Source of the DNA: a virus
Reading direction: 5' to 3' (one strand)
DNA length: 20,266 nucleotides
Virus record (IMG/VR): IMGVR_UViG_3300047322_000009
Location: 1 to 20,266 of that record
The position numbers and the translations under genes were made by a program. Positions 4,690-13,166 of the stretch are shown piece by piece. How positions within the stretch are numbered: position 1 is the stretch's first letter; every line of letters starts with the position of its first letter. The notes beneath the pieces were generated by a model. It saw only the letters and a list, made by a program, of their open reading frames with translations. It did not search any database and had not been told where the DNA came from.

Positions 4690-7600
4690 TCAGAGCGCCA
4701 CGACACCAGGGCGGGTAAGCCCGATGTTCTCGCCTGCGCTATGCGACTTGCTTACGGCATTGGTGCTACGCACAACCGTGAAGCGCTGATAGTTGGCAAC
4801 CGTGAAGTCATCAAACGACACGTTGACGGGAAGCGTGTTCGTGCTGAGGCTGGACAGAATCGAGCGCACGCCGACAGACCCAACGGCAGTGATCGCCGTA
4901 TCCGTCGCCGTAGCCTGCCACGCTTCAGGCTCGCGAGCCGTAGCCAGCCAAGCCTTAGCGCTGAGGGTCGAGCCAGCCACGCTAAACCGAACCTTGAACT
5001 TGGCACCTACGGCATGCGTACCAGGCACCGTGACCGACGTGAGGTCAGTCTGAGTACCGCCAACACGCTTTTGCAGCACCAGAGTTAGGGTCTGGTCCGT
5101 GTTGAACGCGAGCCGCGCAAAGTACATGTTGTTCGCGTCAGTCCAGCGAGCAACCGGCCCGAGGTACTCCGGACCACCCGTAGCGAGCGCACTACTCGAC
5201 ACAGTCACCGTCAGGTCAACGTCAGCGGATGGCGCCGGTAGCAGCGTGTACCGAGAGACGTTGATGGACGTATGCGCGTGAACCCCTGCCCCGCTGGCCA
5301 CGCTGTAGTTAGCAGCAGTGCCACCGTTCGTGGTCCACGTGTCGCCGTAGTCAGCAACTCCCCAACCGTTAGCCACCGTTCGACCGGTGAACGAGTCAGT
5401 GAAGCTCTTCACTGCGGTAACCCGCATGTCCTCCCCACCGGCACTCACGCTGAACGGGAACGAGCGAGGCTTAGGCGCACCACCCAGGACGGGCCGAATG
5501 TTCGCACCCTGCACAAGGATTACGTCCGTCGCTGGTGGGGTACCACCGATGGATGCCGCAATGCTCATGCCGTCGATGCCCGCAGGCGCCGTGAACGTGG
5601 CTTCAAAGTACTTCCACGTGTTCGCCACCACAGACAGCGTGTTACTGCTAGTGCTGGTGTACGCGTTCCCTGTGTACCAGTTGAGGTTTAGCCCAATCGT
5701 GCGGGAAGTAGCGCAGCGCATCCACCCCGAAATGACGTACTGGTTACCCGTGATGGCGGGAACCTTGGTCGTGAACGCGTTCGGGCTAGAGGCCACACCG
5801 TTCGGGGTGAACTGGAGCGCCCACCCGCTATAAAGCGGCGAGTCAGGCGCAGACACACGGGCCATCGTTCCACCAGACGCATTCCACCCGAGCGCATCCG
5901 TGTCCAGATACGGGTTAGGGGTTGCGATAGGTGCAGCCTCAACCCATGGCTTACCAGGGGTCACGAGCACATCTACGGCCGTTTCAGTGGGGTCGAGCGC
6001 CTCACCTAGCACCGTGGATATTGAATCGACCTTACCCAGCGAGGCGCCGTTAGCTATGCCCGCTTCACGGCCGTCAGTCTCGGCCACATTCCACACGCTG
6101 TGGGGCGCGCAGTTGTAGTCAATGATCCATTGGGCCAGCGAAAGGGTTTCCTGGTAGCCCTCGACGCGCTGATCAATCAAACCGGGCGGAAGCCACTCGG
6201 GCGGATTGGCGATCGTCAGTCGGTCACCAACTTCTAGGTCAGCAGCGTCAGAGATGAGTGCAGCGTTACGCGTCAGGTCAACAGCGACGGACGGGTAACG
6301 GGCCTCATCCACAGTGCCCATACGCAGGTACCAGAATGCTGTGTTCACAACCTGGTCATCGGTGAACAGGTTCAGGGTCGTACTGTCGTCGTACGTGCCC
6401 ACACCTAGCGGGGGGTTCTGTACGGACAACCGGCCCGTTGCCAGCACCGCTTGCGCCGACCCACCGTTCTGCCGCTCAATCGTGCGATCGTTGCGGATTA
6501 GCTGGTCGTCGTCGACAGGCTCAATCGGGGTGATCAGGCCACGTGCGTTGAAGTCCAGCGCGAGCCCAACCGGCTGGTTATAGAAGCTCCTACGACCCCG
6601 GTAGACAAGCCCGATGTCCTCACGGTTCTCGTACAGGTTTCCACCGTCAGCGTTGGCGGCATCCTGCACGATGTTCAGCACCGTGTCAGACACCTGCGGG
6701 CCAACCTGCGCATGGTCGGTAGTACCGTCCGCAATGATCAGCGGTAGGGACTCCTCACCAGACAGACGCAGCATGCGGTCACCAGCGGTCTCACCGGTCC
6801 ACGCGTCAATGGCGCGCAGGTAGGCGCCGTTAGAGTTCGCGTCCCATGCAGCCCATGCGGATATGTGGCCGATGGCCATTCCGTCAAGCTCAGCCGCAAA
6901 GCCACCAGCGGGGGAAGCCACAGCGACCGGACGGCCAACCGTGCCCACATAGTTGCCACTTGCGGCGCCCGAGTCGCCACCAACGTCAGTCCAAATCAGC
7001 TGCCAGTCAAGTTGCCCGGTAACCGTGGGGTCGGGCGAAACCTCAAACTGAACCTTGGTCCAGCGCCCCCATAGGTCAGTGCCAATGGCCGTGTCCCAGC
7101 GCTGAAGTTCAGTGCCGAACGTGTCACGCGCGATGACTCGGGCAGTGCCCTGTCCCCACTGCAACAGCCACTCACCAACGGTCCCTGTGGAGATAATCCG
7201 CATGTGGGTCCATATGGTGGTGTGGATCGTGTCATGGCGGTAAACCCATTGCACGGTCCATGACGTTGGGGCAGTAGCAGGCGCCGGAATCGGGCCGTAC
7301 ATCATCGGCAGTACGCCGCTCTGACTCGCCAACACCGGAAGCGGGTCACTCGACGCAAGGGTATTCGCTGAGGCCCAAGTGGCAAGGTCAAGCTTCAACG
7401 GCCCGTTACCAACACCCAGGTTGACAGCGCTGGTAGCGTCCGCGCCCTCTTCCATCGGCCAATAGCTCAGAGGCTTGAACGAGGTAATACGGCGCCTCAG
7501 CGTCGAGTTGAGAGCTTTCTTGCCCTGACTCAGTCGGCGCAGAATCCCGGAAGCGACGAGCGGCACATAACCGTCAGTGCCCTCAGCCTCCCAGCGGGTA

Positions 7601-8979
7601 GGCCACTCAGACACCTCCCCCACAAAGCGCGAGCGCCGGTTAGTAATCGCCGCCCCACCCGTGAAAAAGACCAGGTTGTCAATGTGGGCTGCATCCTCAC
7701 CGAACGCAGTGCTGTTGTCCTTGACATACCGGAAAGTGACGGTGCTCTTACCGGTCACGTCCACGGTCGTCTGTGACCATGGCGTAGTGCCCTGCGCACG
7801 TAGCACCTGCACCCCGTCGACCAGGACAAGCAGCCTGTCACCCTCGAACCCACTACCAGCGGCCTCAGATGACGTCCAGTACGAAAACTTCAGTTCGGTT
7901 GCCATCGGGGGCACCGTGACCACAGCGTCTGAAGTCTGGTTGTTGGTGATCGCCCCCGAGCGCAGGGACCAGGCCCCTGTGTCGTAGTGCGCACCGCTAC
8001 GGGCCCAAGGCAGGTTCCCGCCGTTGGTGATGGTTACGTTGTAGGTGGCATCTTCAAAATCCTCGGTCACCGTTCCAACCGACCACGCCCGACCAGCGGA
8101 GTCAGTAAAGGCCACAGTTCCCTCTGTCTGCGCCTCAAAGTTCGGGGAGGCCACAACGGTGCCATTGATGGCCGAACGCACCTCAGCGCGGTAACAGCGC
8201 CCCGTGAAGGGGTACCGCAGGACCGAGATACCAGAGTCAAGTTGCTGAGGCGCCACACTCAGCGGGGCGGAGCTGTTGAAGATCGTCAGCGTCCCGTCAG
8301 TGCTGACAGCGGGAACGCCGATCATGCGCCACGGACCGTCAAGCGAATCGGCCCAGTAGAACGTGAAGGTCACGCCACCCGAACCGTTGTCAGCGTCGAA
8401 CGTGGCCCGTAGGGCAATGCGCTTGGGGAGGTTCTCGGGAATGCCGATCCATGCAGTTCGGCCAACCGTGCCGTCCTGCGTCGTGTGCAGGTACAGCGAG
8501 CGGTTCTCAATGCGCATGTGATACGAGCGGTTACCCGCAGCGCCCCACTTGCCGATGAGCATCTGAGCGCCGGACGCGTACCAATCCGCCTCGCCCTCCC
8601 ACCGGATATCCAGATCACCCGTGATATCCAGCGCGGGAACGTCGGGAGTCGTCGTCAGGTCAGGCTCACCCGACAGATTGTCGAGGAACACCCCACCCTC
8701 AAGCACGCTGACCCGTAGCGGAGTGTTGCGGCCGAACTTGCCGTAAAGGTCGCTGCGAGGGTTGCGAGGCGAGTACCGACCCACAACCCCCGTCAGCTTA
8801 GAAATGCCGTTGTTCAGGGTCAGTCGACACGACCCAGGGTCAACAGCCGCCCCTTCGTTCGCTTTACCGCGCGTGATCGTGACCGGGTCTCGGTCATACA
8901 CGTCAGCGGATATGTCCTGCCACATGCCATCTATTTCTAGCTCTGTGACAATCTTCAGCGGATCGTCGGGGAAACCCAT
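4690..8979 (-). CDS. Giant tail-tip / minor tail protein with several carbohydrate-binding-like domains, 1429 residues
   Basis: Starts at ATG 8979 with AGGAGG seven bases upstream, ten bases after the tape measure gene. Approximate order: an N-terminal tail-tip scaffold (1-110); a concanavalin/LamG-like sandwich (110-310); a second beta-sandwich (305-440, around SGFEGDRLLVLVDGV); more tip scaffold with a second LamG-like domain (500-730, starting SFKPLSYWPMEEG); a baseplate-hub-like region (750-1000); a carbohydrate-binding-module-like domain (1065-1210, around NPYLDTDALGWNASGG); and a final LamG-like domain (1225-1400, around DSFTGRTVANGWG). It probably combines the distal-tail, tail-associated and receptor-binding roles that other siphoviruses split over several genes. 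I see no peptidase or glycosidase motif. Domain edges are my estimates from sequence patterns. Confidence 0.85.
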   Translation of the reverse strand: MGFPDDPLKIVTELEIDGMWQDISADVYDRDPVTITRGKANEGAAVDPGSCRLTLNNGISKLTGVVGRYSPRNPRSDLYGKFGRNTPLRVSVLEGGVFLDNLSGEPDLTTTPDVPALDITGDLDIRWEGEADWYASGAQMLIGKWGAAGNRSYHMRIENRSLYLHTTQDGTVGRTAWIGIPENLPKRIALRATFDADNGSGGVTFTFYWADSLDGPWRMIGVPAVSTDGTLTIFNSSAPLSVAPQQLDSGISVLRYPFTGRCYRAEVRSAINGTVVASPNFEAQTEGTVAFTDSAGRAWSVGTVTEDFEDATYNVTITNGGNLPWARSGAHYDTGAWSLRSGAITNNQTSDAVVTVPPMATELKFSYWTSSEAAGSGFEGDRLLVLVDGVQVLRAQGTTPWSQTTVDVTGKSTVTFRYVKDNSTAFGEDAAHIDNLVFFTGGAAITNRRSRFVGEVSEWPTRWEAEGTDGYVPLVASGILRRLSQGKKALNSTLRRRITSFKPLSYWPMEEGADATSAVNLGVGNGPLKLDLATWASANTLASSDPLPVLASQSGVLPMMYGPIPAPATAPTSWTVQWVYRHDTIHTTIWTHMRIISTGTVGEWLLQWGQGTARVIARDTFGTELQRWDTAIGTDLWGRWTKVQFEVSPDPTVTGQLDWQLIWTDVGGDSGAASGNYVGTVGRPVAVASPAGGFAAELDGMAIGHISAWAAWDANSNGAYLRAIDAWTGETAGDRMLRLSGEESLPLIIADGTTDHAQVGPQVSDTVLNIVQDAANADGGNLYENREDIGLVYRGRRSFYNQPVGLALDFNARGLITPIEPVDDDQLIRNDRTIERQNGGSAQAVLATGRLSVQNPPLGVGTYDDSTTLNLFTDDQVVNTAFWYLRMGTVDEARYPSVAVDLTRNAALISDAADLEVGDRLTIANPPEWLPPGLIDQRVEGYQETLSLAQWIIDYNCAPHSVWNVAETDGREAGIANGASLGKVDSISTVLGEALDPTETAVDVLVTPGKPWVEAAPIATPNPYLDTDALGWNASGGTMARVSAPDSPLYSGWALQFTPNGVASSPNAFTTKVPAITGNQYVISGWMRCATSRTIGLNLNWYTGNAYTSTSSNTLSVVANTWKYFEATFTAPAGIDGMSIAASIGGTPPATDVILVQGANIRPVLGGAPKPRSFPFSVSAGGEDMRVTAVKSFTDSFTGRTVANGWGVADYGDTWTTNGGTAANYSVASGAGVHAHTSINVSRYTLLPAPSADVDLTVTVSSSALATGGPEYLGPVARWTDANNMYFARLAFNTDQTLTLVLQKRVGGTQTDLTSVTVPGTHAVGAKFKVRFSVAGSTLSAKAWLATAREPEAWQATATDTAITAVGSVGVRSILSSLSTNTLPVNVSFDDFTVANYQRFTVVRSTNAVSKSHSAGENIGLTRPGVVAL

Positions 8980-8988
8980 CAGTACCTC

Positions 8989-10911
8989 CTATCGCGCGGC
9001 CATCGGAGCAAATCCACGGCCGTCAACACGGAACATCTTTCGAACCAGGGCCTTCATCTCAGCGTCCGACCCGGTCACGTCTAGGCGGAGAGTCTGCGCT
9101 GCGCTTGCGGCAGTAGCCTTGGCAACACCCCTAGCCTCCAACGCAGCAGCCATCGACGGAATCTGTCGCTTGGTCAGCGTCTGTAGCTGCTTCTTCAGGG
9201 CGGGAGTCTGCTTGGTGATACCGCGCTGGAAACCCTGGATTACCATCCGGCCGTTAGGCGTAAGGATCTTCTTATCCAGAGGGGCGGGACCCTTCCAGCT
9301 AGTCAGCTTGGACGTAAGTCCCCCAAGCGTCGACTTGACAGAACCGAACATGCTCTTAATGCCGTTGACGAATCCAGAGATCAGAGACTTACCGGCGCCT
9401 AGCAGGACACCACCCAGCGAACCGAGCGCCCCCTTGGCCTTACCGGGCAGACCCTTAAGCCACCCGATAGCGTCGCTGATACCAGACTTGGTGGCAGAGA
9501 CCAGCTTGGACCCCGCCGACTTAGCGGCAGACCAAACCTTTCCAGCGAGCGGGGCAAGCGCGCTGAGAACCTGACCAGGCAGCTTCGTGAAGATGCTGAG
9601 CACGAACTTAGCCATACCCGAAACAGCCTGCTTGGCATACCCGAGCGCACCACTGAAGTCACCATGCAACAGCGCGGCAATTGCCTTGAACGCTGGCACC
9701 ACAACCGAAGTGATGTACTTGGCAAGGTAGTTGGCCAGGATCGTTGCAAGCTTCGCAACTAGCGTGATGATCGGGGTGAGGATCGGCACCAGGGCCTGAA
9801 CGATCAGACCGAGCGCGTTGAACAGCGGAACCAGGGCCTGAAGGATCGGCGTAAGCGCGGGCAGCAAAGCCACCACAAGCTGACTGATCGGAGGCAACAG
9901 AGGCATGACCGCCTGCACCAACGCTAGGAACGCCTGAACCAGGGCAGCGAGCACAGGGCCCAGCGCTGCAATGATCGGCATTAGAGCCTGACCTAGCTGA
10001 ACGATGATCGGCCCTAGGGCAGTCAGTAGCTGACTGAGGATTGGACCAGCAACCTTCAGCATCTGGCCCATTAGCTGACCCAGCACAGGGAGGAGAGTGC
10101 CAATCACGGTGCCTAGTCCATCGAACACCCCAGCTGCCGCACCTATACCACCAGCCAGGCCATTCAAGAACCCAGCCAGAGCGTCACCAACCGTGGTGAA
10201 CAGTGCGCCCAGCGACTCGACCAAAGGCTGAGCCTGCTGCATCACAGGGACCAGGCCACTGACCAGGCCGTTAACCAGCCCACCAATACCCTGAACTAGA
10301 GGCTTAATCATCGGGGCAGCAGCCTTGAACAACTGCCCAAGCTGAGGCGCAATGTCGTTGAAGATGCCCTGAATCTGCGTCGCTGCCTGCTCCATGGGCT
10401 TGACCATGGGCTGAACCAGCTTGGTCATCGTCTTAGTGACGTTGTCCTTGAGCTTGGTAAAGGCAGCCTGCACGCCCTTGTTCTCCGCAGCAATCTTGGC
10501 ACCTAGGCCAACTACGGCCAGCGGTACAGCAGCAAGCGCACCAGCGGCACCAACGGCGCCCACACTCATTACGGCGAATGCCTTGCCCAGGTTGGCAGCC
10601 GTAGTCAGTCCAGCCCTACCGGCGCCAACAATGCCCCTGCGCATGGTCGATGCGGCGCCTGAACCAAGCTCGCGCATAACCGAGCCAATACCGCCCAGCG
10701 CATCACGCATTCGCTGACCATTGGTCATCATGGCGTGCGTCGAGGACAAGACACGCCCATCAACACTCCGCCAGTTCCCGTCAGTGTCGCGCGTCATGCC
10801 CGAGGTAGTGGCACCAATGGATCGGATAGCAGCGTTCGCACGGCGCGCACCTGCCTGCACCCTGTCAGTGTCGATGCCAAGCTGAACGGTTAGTGATGCC
10901 AGCGTGGCCAC
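8989..10911 (-). CDS. Tail tape measure protein, 640 residues
   Basis: I start it at GTG 10911, four to five bases after AAGGGGG, where the typical opening VATLASLTVQLGIDTDRVQ begins. The frame runs open to 11037, but that part overlaps the chaperone gene. A predicted helical N-terminus is followed by a hydrophobic segment (about residues 115-145). A long run of amphipathic, LV/PI-rich quasi-repeats covers about 180-430, typical of the part that spans the tail lumen. The C-terminal section SWKGPAPLDKKILTPNGR is a recurrent ending in actinophage tape measures. It sets tail length during tube assembly and passes through the tip at infection. No lysozyme or peptidase domain is visible. It lies directly after the frameshifted chaperones, as in lambda-like tails. 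Confidence 0.92.
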   Translation of the reverse strand: MATLASLTVQLGIDTDRVQAGARRANAAIRSIGATTSGMTRDTDGNWRSVDGRVLSSTHAMMTNGQRMRDALGGIGSVMRELGSGAASTMRRGIVGAGRAGLTTAANLGKAFAVMSVGAVGAAGALAAVPLAVVGLGAKIAAENKGVQAAFTKLKDNVTKTMTKLVQPMVKPMEQAATQIQGIFNDIAPQLGQLFKAAAPMIKPLVQGIGGLVNGLVSGLVPVMQQAQPLVESLGALFTTVGDALAGFLNGLAGGIGAAAGVFDGLGTVIGTLLPVLGQLMGQMLKVAGPILSQLLTALGPIIVQLGQALMPIIAALGPVLAALVQAFLALVQAVMPLLPPISQLVVALLPALTPILQALVPLFNALGLIVQALVPILTPIITLVAKLATILANYLAKYITSVVVPAFKAIAALLHGDFSGALGYAKQAVSGMAKFVLSIFTKLPGQVLSALAPLAGKVWSAAKSAGSKLVSATKSGISDAIGWLKGLPGKAKGALGSLGGVLLGAGKSLISGFVNGIKSMFGSVKSTLGGLTSKLTSWKGPAPLDKKILTPNGRMVIQGFQRGITKQTPALKKQLQTLTKRQIPSMAAALEARGVAKATAASAAQTLRLDVTGSDAEMKALVRKMFRVDGRGFAPMAAR

Positions 10912-10933
10912 CAGACCCCCTTTCTGCCCGTAG

Positions 10934-10957
10934 TCACCTACGAACTTTCGTATGTGC
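10934..10957. promoter_or_regulatory. Palindromic operator-like site, copy 3 (overlaps the chaperone stop codon)
   Basis: Core TACGAACTTTCGTA at 10939-10952 with flanks TCACC and TGTGC. It overlaps the last codons and TAG stop of the chaperone fusion (stop at 10940-10938) and ends 23 bases before the tape measure start codon. It is the only copy that intrudes on coding sequence. Confidence 0.6.
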
Positions 10958-11635
10958 GAACAGAGCCGCCCAAAGCAGCGTTTGCCTTCAGTACCTCTTG
11001 CCAGATCTCTTGCGGCGTCTTCACGCGCTGATACCACACGGGTACAAAATCCTTGGCCTTGAGCTTGGCGCCGTTCGCGTTCGCCACAGTCGCAGCGATG
11101 ATGGAAGCGCTAATGTCCGTACGCTGGTTCGCGTCGAGGGGACCGGTCACCCGCTCGTACGCCATCCACTCAGTGAGTTCTCTGGACGACATACGAGCGA
11201 GCAACTCGGCCACGGGCATACCCAGATGGCCAGCAAGACGGAAGTAAAACTGCCGCTCTGGACGGCCTACTAGTTTCCCGTCAGTTCCTCAACGTCGTCA
11301 TCCGTCAGACCGGAAAGACGAGAGGCTACCTCGACCACGCGAGTAAGGGCCTGGGCACTCTTTTCGCCGAGTCGCTTGACCTCAGCGTCAGAGCGAAACA
11401 GCCGCTTGCCGTTCGCGTCGACCAGGCAGAACGCAGCGAGGCGCGCGCGATACTTGTCAAGGGCCTTGTCCTTGGCAACGGCAGACATGTTGTCATTCAT
11501 GAGGGAGGCCTCAAACCGGTCCCGGTCCGTGCCGTTCATGCCCTGAACGAGAACCGTACCGCCCCACTCCGGGACGTCGACAGGCTCACGCTGAAGATCG
11601 TCAGCGTTCAGGATGTCGTCAGCGGATAGGTACAT
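10938..11635 (-). CDS. Tail assembly chaperone long form (gpGT-like), made by -1 frameshift, 232 residues
   Basis: The first 121 residues are those of the short chaperone. Ribosomes slipping back one base on GGGAAAC (11279-11273) leave the frame just before tandem TAG stops. They read 111 more codons to TAG at 10938, starting LVGRPERQFYFRLAGHLGMP. The part after the slip (FYFRLAGHLGMPVAELLARM, then ELTEWMAYE) is the classic T-domain motif of actinophage tail chaperones. By analogy with lambda gpG/gpGT, the long form binds the tape measure and recruits tail tube subunits, at a set ratio to the short form. An ATG at 11219 lies within this motif and is unlikely to be an independent start. Confidence 0.88.
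11270..11635 (-). CDS. Tail assembly chaperone short form (gpG-like), 121 residues
   Basis: Starts at ATG 11635 with AGGAG nine bases upstream, overlapping the gap after the tail tube stop codon at 11640. The protein begins MYLSADDILNADDLQREPVD and is acidic at its end (LTDDDVEELTGN), the usual make-up for this family. It coats the tape measure during tail assembly and is absent from the virion in lambda. The last two sense codons, GGA and AAC, form the slippery site for the long form. Position between tail tube and tape measure supports the call. Confidence 0.9.
   Translation of the reverse strand: MYLSADDILNADDLQREPVDVPEWGGTVLVQGMNGTDRDRFEASLMNDNMSAVAKDKALDKYRARLAAFCLVDANGKRLFRSDAEVKRLGEKSAQALTRVVEVASRLSGLTDDDVEELTGN
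11273..11279 (-). promoter_or_regulatory. Programmed -1 frameshift site GGGAAAC
   Basis: In zero frame the site reads ACG-GGA-AAC-TAG-TAG, so G-GGA-AAC fits X-XXY-YYZ exactly. Six bases later GCCG (11266-11263) can pair with CGGC (11255-11252). The loop bases CCAGA (11261-11257) can pair with TCTGG (11226-11222), which would give a pseudoknot that promotes slippage. Confidence 0.9.
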
Positions 11636-11639
11636 GTGG

Positions 11640-12062
11640 TTACGCTCCTGCGGTTACGGTCGGCTTGCCCGACACCTTGAACTTCAGCTCAGCAGACAGC
11701 TTGTCGTCTACCGGCGCTTCCTGCGAGAACTCAGTGAGAATCAGCGCTAGGTCCCACTCCCCCAGAGCCTGGGGAAAGACCAGCTTGTAGTTACGTGGCT
11801 TGACGTCTTCAAAGTCCTGTATGAGCACGTCGTGAACGGACGGGTCATAGTTCACCGTGATGGTGACCTCCCCCGCATCCTTCAGGCCACCAATGAACTC
11901 GCGCCACCCGTTCGCCGAGTCGTGCGCGGTAACGTCGTAGGTGTCCCGCTTAATCTCGGGGCCCTTGACATCCGACACCCTGCCGATGGCCGTGAAAGCC
12001 TCAGTCGGGGTGACACCATCACCACGCTTCAGCGCAATGCCGAACGCATCGATACCAGACAC
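11640..12062 (-). CDS. Major tail (tube) protein, 140 residues
   Basis: Starts at GTG 12062; AAGGAGT lies six bases upstream. The protein begins MSGIDAFGIALKRGDGVTPT and contains a pattern usual for siphovirus tube proteins (KRDTYDVTAHDSANGWREFI, then GEVTITVNYDP), consistent with a gpV-like beta-barrel. The subunits stack as hexameric rings around the tape measure. It is compact, with no added Ig-like C-terminal domain, unlike lambda gpV. It sits between the tail terminator and the chaperones, the conserved order. Confidence 0.9.
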   Translation of the reverse strand: MSGIDAFGIALKRGDGVTPTEAFTAIGRVSDVKGPEIKRDTYDVTAHDSANGWREFIGGLKDAGEVTITVNYDPSVHDVLIQDFEDVKPRNYKLVFPQALGEWDLALILTEFSQEAPVDDKLSAELKFKVSGKPTVTAGA

Positions 12063-12066
12063 TCAG

Positions 12067-12459
12067 TTACTCCTTAGTCATGTGGACCCGGTATTCCGCG
12101 TTCAGGTGCTTAACGCGCGGGTCAGGGTCGGGGATTGTCTGATGCTGGGCATGTTTGATGTACACCTGTGAGAACCCAGCAACAGTCAGCGGCACGCGAT
12201 CTAGGGCAGCGTCAACAGCAGAGAACATGTCGTAGATCTCGCTGGACCCCGGGGCCATCGACCAAACGTGAATTGTCACGGAGGAGCTAAGACCCTGCGC
12301 GTCATGAGTGTCATCAGCCAATTCGAGAATGTTCCCGATTGTGACGAACGGGTAAGGGGCAGGCTCGGGCACCTTGTCATAAACCCTGCCAGCGAGCGAC
12401 GGGGCCCCATTGAGCTTGGCGAAAATCGCCGACTGTAGCGGACGCAGTCCAGTAGCCAA
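12067..12459 (-). CDS. Tail terminator protein, DUF3168-like, 130 residues
   Basis: Starts at TTG 12459; GGTGGTGA lies just before it. It begins MATGLRPLQSAIFAKLNGAP and shows the DUF3168 pattern: VYDKVPEPAPYPFVTIGN, then VTIHVWSM, and a C-terminal AEYRVHM strand. Proteins of this type (lambda gpU-like) cap the finished tail tube and form the joint with the head. Only three bases separate it from the preceding stop codon, so translation is probably coupled. Confidence 0.88.
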   Translation of the reverse strand: MATGLRPLQSAIFAKLNGAPSLAGRVYDKVPEPAPYPFVTIGNILELADDTHDAQGLSSSVTIHVWSMAPGSSEIYDMFSAVDAALDRVPLTVAGFSQVYIKHAQHQTIPDPDPRVKHLNAEYRVHMTKE

Positions 12460-12462
12460 GGG

Positions 12463-12834
12463 TCACCACCTGCCAAAGAATCGGGGTGCCGCACGCTGCA
12501 AAGCGCGCTCACCGGTACGTGCATGGATCTGAGCGGCGGGCCCCAAGAACGGCTGATCGTTCATCTTGCTAGTGCCCTTTTCGACGTAGTACGCGTACTC
12601 GCGCACCTTGCCAGGCTGGATCTGCACCCAAGCCTTACCGCTACTGCTGTTCACCTTGGTCTCAATGGAATCCCGCAGCGCACCCGTGTTCACAGGCGCA
12701 AGATCCTTGGCCGTCTTCTGTAGATCCTCGGCCCACTGCTCAAGCGCTTCCGCTCGCAGGCTGTTAGCCCTGCGGGGAAGTTGCGCAATACGAGCAAGGG
12801 CCGTACGCAAACCGCGCAGACCATCCCCCGCCAT
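12463..12834 (-). CDS. Tail completion / neck protein, HK97 gp10-like, 123 residues
   Basis: Its ATG overlaps the stop codon of the upstream gene by one base (TAATG), indicating coupled translation. The family signature is plain: APVNTGALRDSI (about 46-57), YYVEKGTSK (82-90) and QPFLGPA (94-100). HK97 gp10-like proteins act at the neck or tail end during head-tail joining. The N-terminal half is a basic helix. The length is typical of the family. Confidence 0.9.
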   Translation of the reverse strand: MAGDGLRGLRTALARIAQLPRRANSLRAEALEQWAEDLQKTAKDLAPVNTGALRDSIETKVNSSSGKAWVQIQPGKVREYAYYVEKGTSKMNDQPFLGPAAQIHARTGERALQRAAPRFFGRW

Positions 12835-13166
12835 TACTGACCAGCCTGACGGAAGAGACAGCTAGCAGCGAGGTACGTGCCTGGCATGCTCGGCTCGCTG
12901 ACACTCAACACGAGAAACTCGTCAGACCCACGGTGCAGGCGGTCACCACGCTGTACGTCAGTGCCGGGAATCAGGTAGACCGTGTGCGTCTGGCTCTCGC
13001 CGCTCTGCCCACCTAGGACACGCTCAATGGCGGTCGACTGAGCAAAGCGAGCGGGCACCGTGGCAACGTTCGTCCACACGGTAGTGAAACCGCCCATGCC
13101 ATCCGAGGTACGCACGTCCCGGTACACGTCAGCGGACGCATTCAACATGCGCGCAATACGACTCAT
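12834..13166 (-). CDS. Head closure / stopper protein, 110 residues
   Basis: ATG at 13166 overlaps the previous stop codon by four bases (ATGA). The protein begins MSRIARMLNASADVYRDVRT and has a small beta-barrel pattern (DGMGGFTTVW, PARFAQSTAIE, HTVYLIPGTDVQRGDRL). This fits the SPP1 gp16 / phage head-tail joining family that seals the portal-adaptor channel after packaging and binds the tail. The call rests on pattern and on its place third from the tail tube; detailed function is by analogy. Confidence 0.82.
   Translation of the reverse strand: MSRIARMLNASADVYRDVRTSDGMGGFTTVWTNVATVPARFAQSTAIERVLGGQSGESQTHTVYLIPGTDVQRGDRLHRGSDEFLVLSVSEPSMPGTYLAASCLFRQAGQ

Noticed and set aside
3607-7877. 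Half-sites of the palindrome (TTCGTAGGATG near 3612, TACGAAAACTTC near 7869)
   Set aside because: Each lies inside a gene and lacks the second arm, as expected by chance.
8762-9574. 270-codon plus-strand open frame
   Set aside because: It straddles the end of the tape measure gene and the start of the giant tail gene on the other strand, has no convincing start signal, and looks like an antisense shadow.
9788-9842. Short direct repeats (ACCAGGGCCTGAA at 9788 and 9830) in the tape measure gene
   Set aside because: They reflect the internal repeat nature of tape measure helices rather than a separate DNA element.
10912-11037. Longer N-terminus for the tape measure protein
   Set aside because: The extra 42 residues overlap the chaperone coding end and look unlike a tape measure start; GTG 10911 has its own ribosome binding site.
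10938-11219. Independent gene for the second tail chaperone starting at ATG 11219
   Set aside because: The ATG is inside the conserved RLAGHLGMP motif and has no ribosome binding site. The -1 frameshift at 11273-11279 explains expression.
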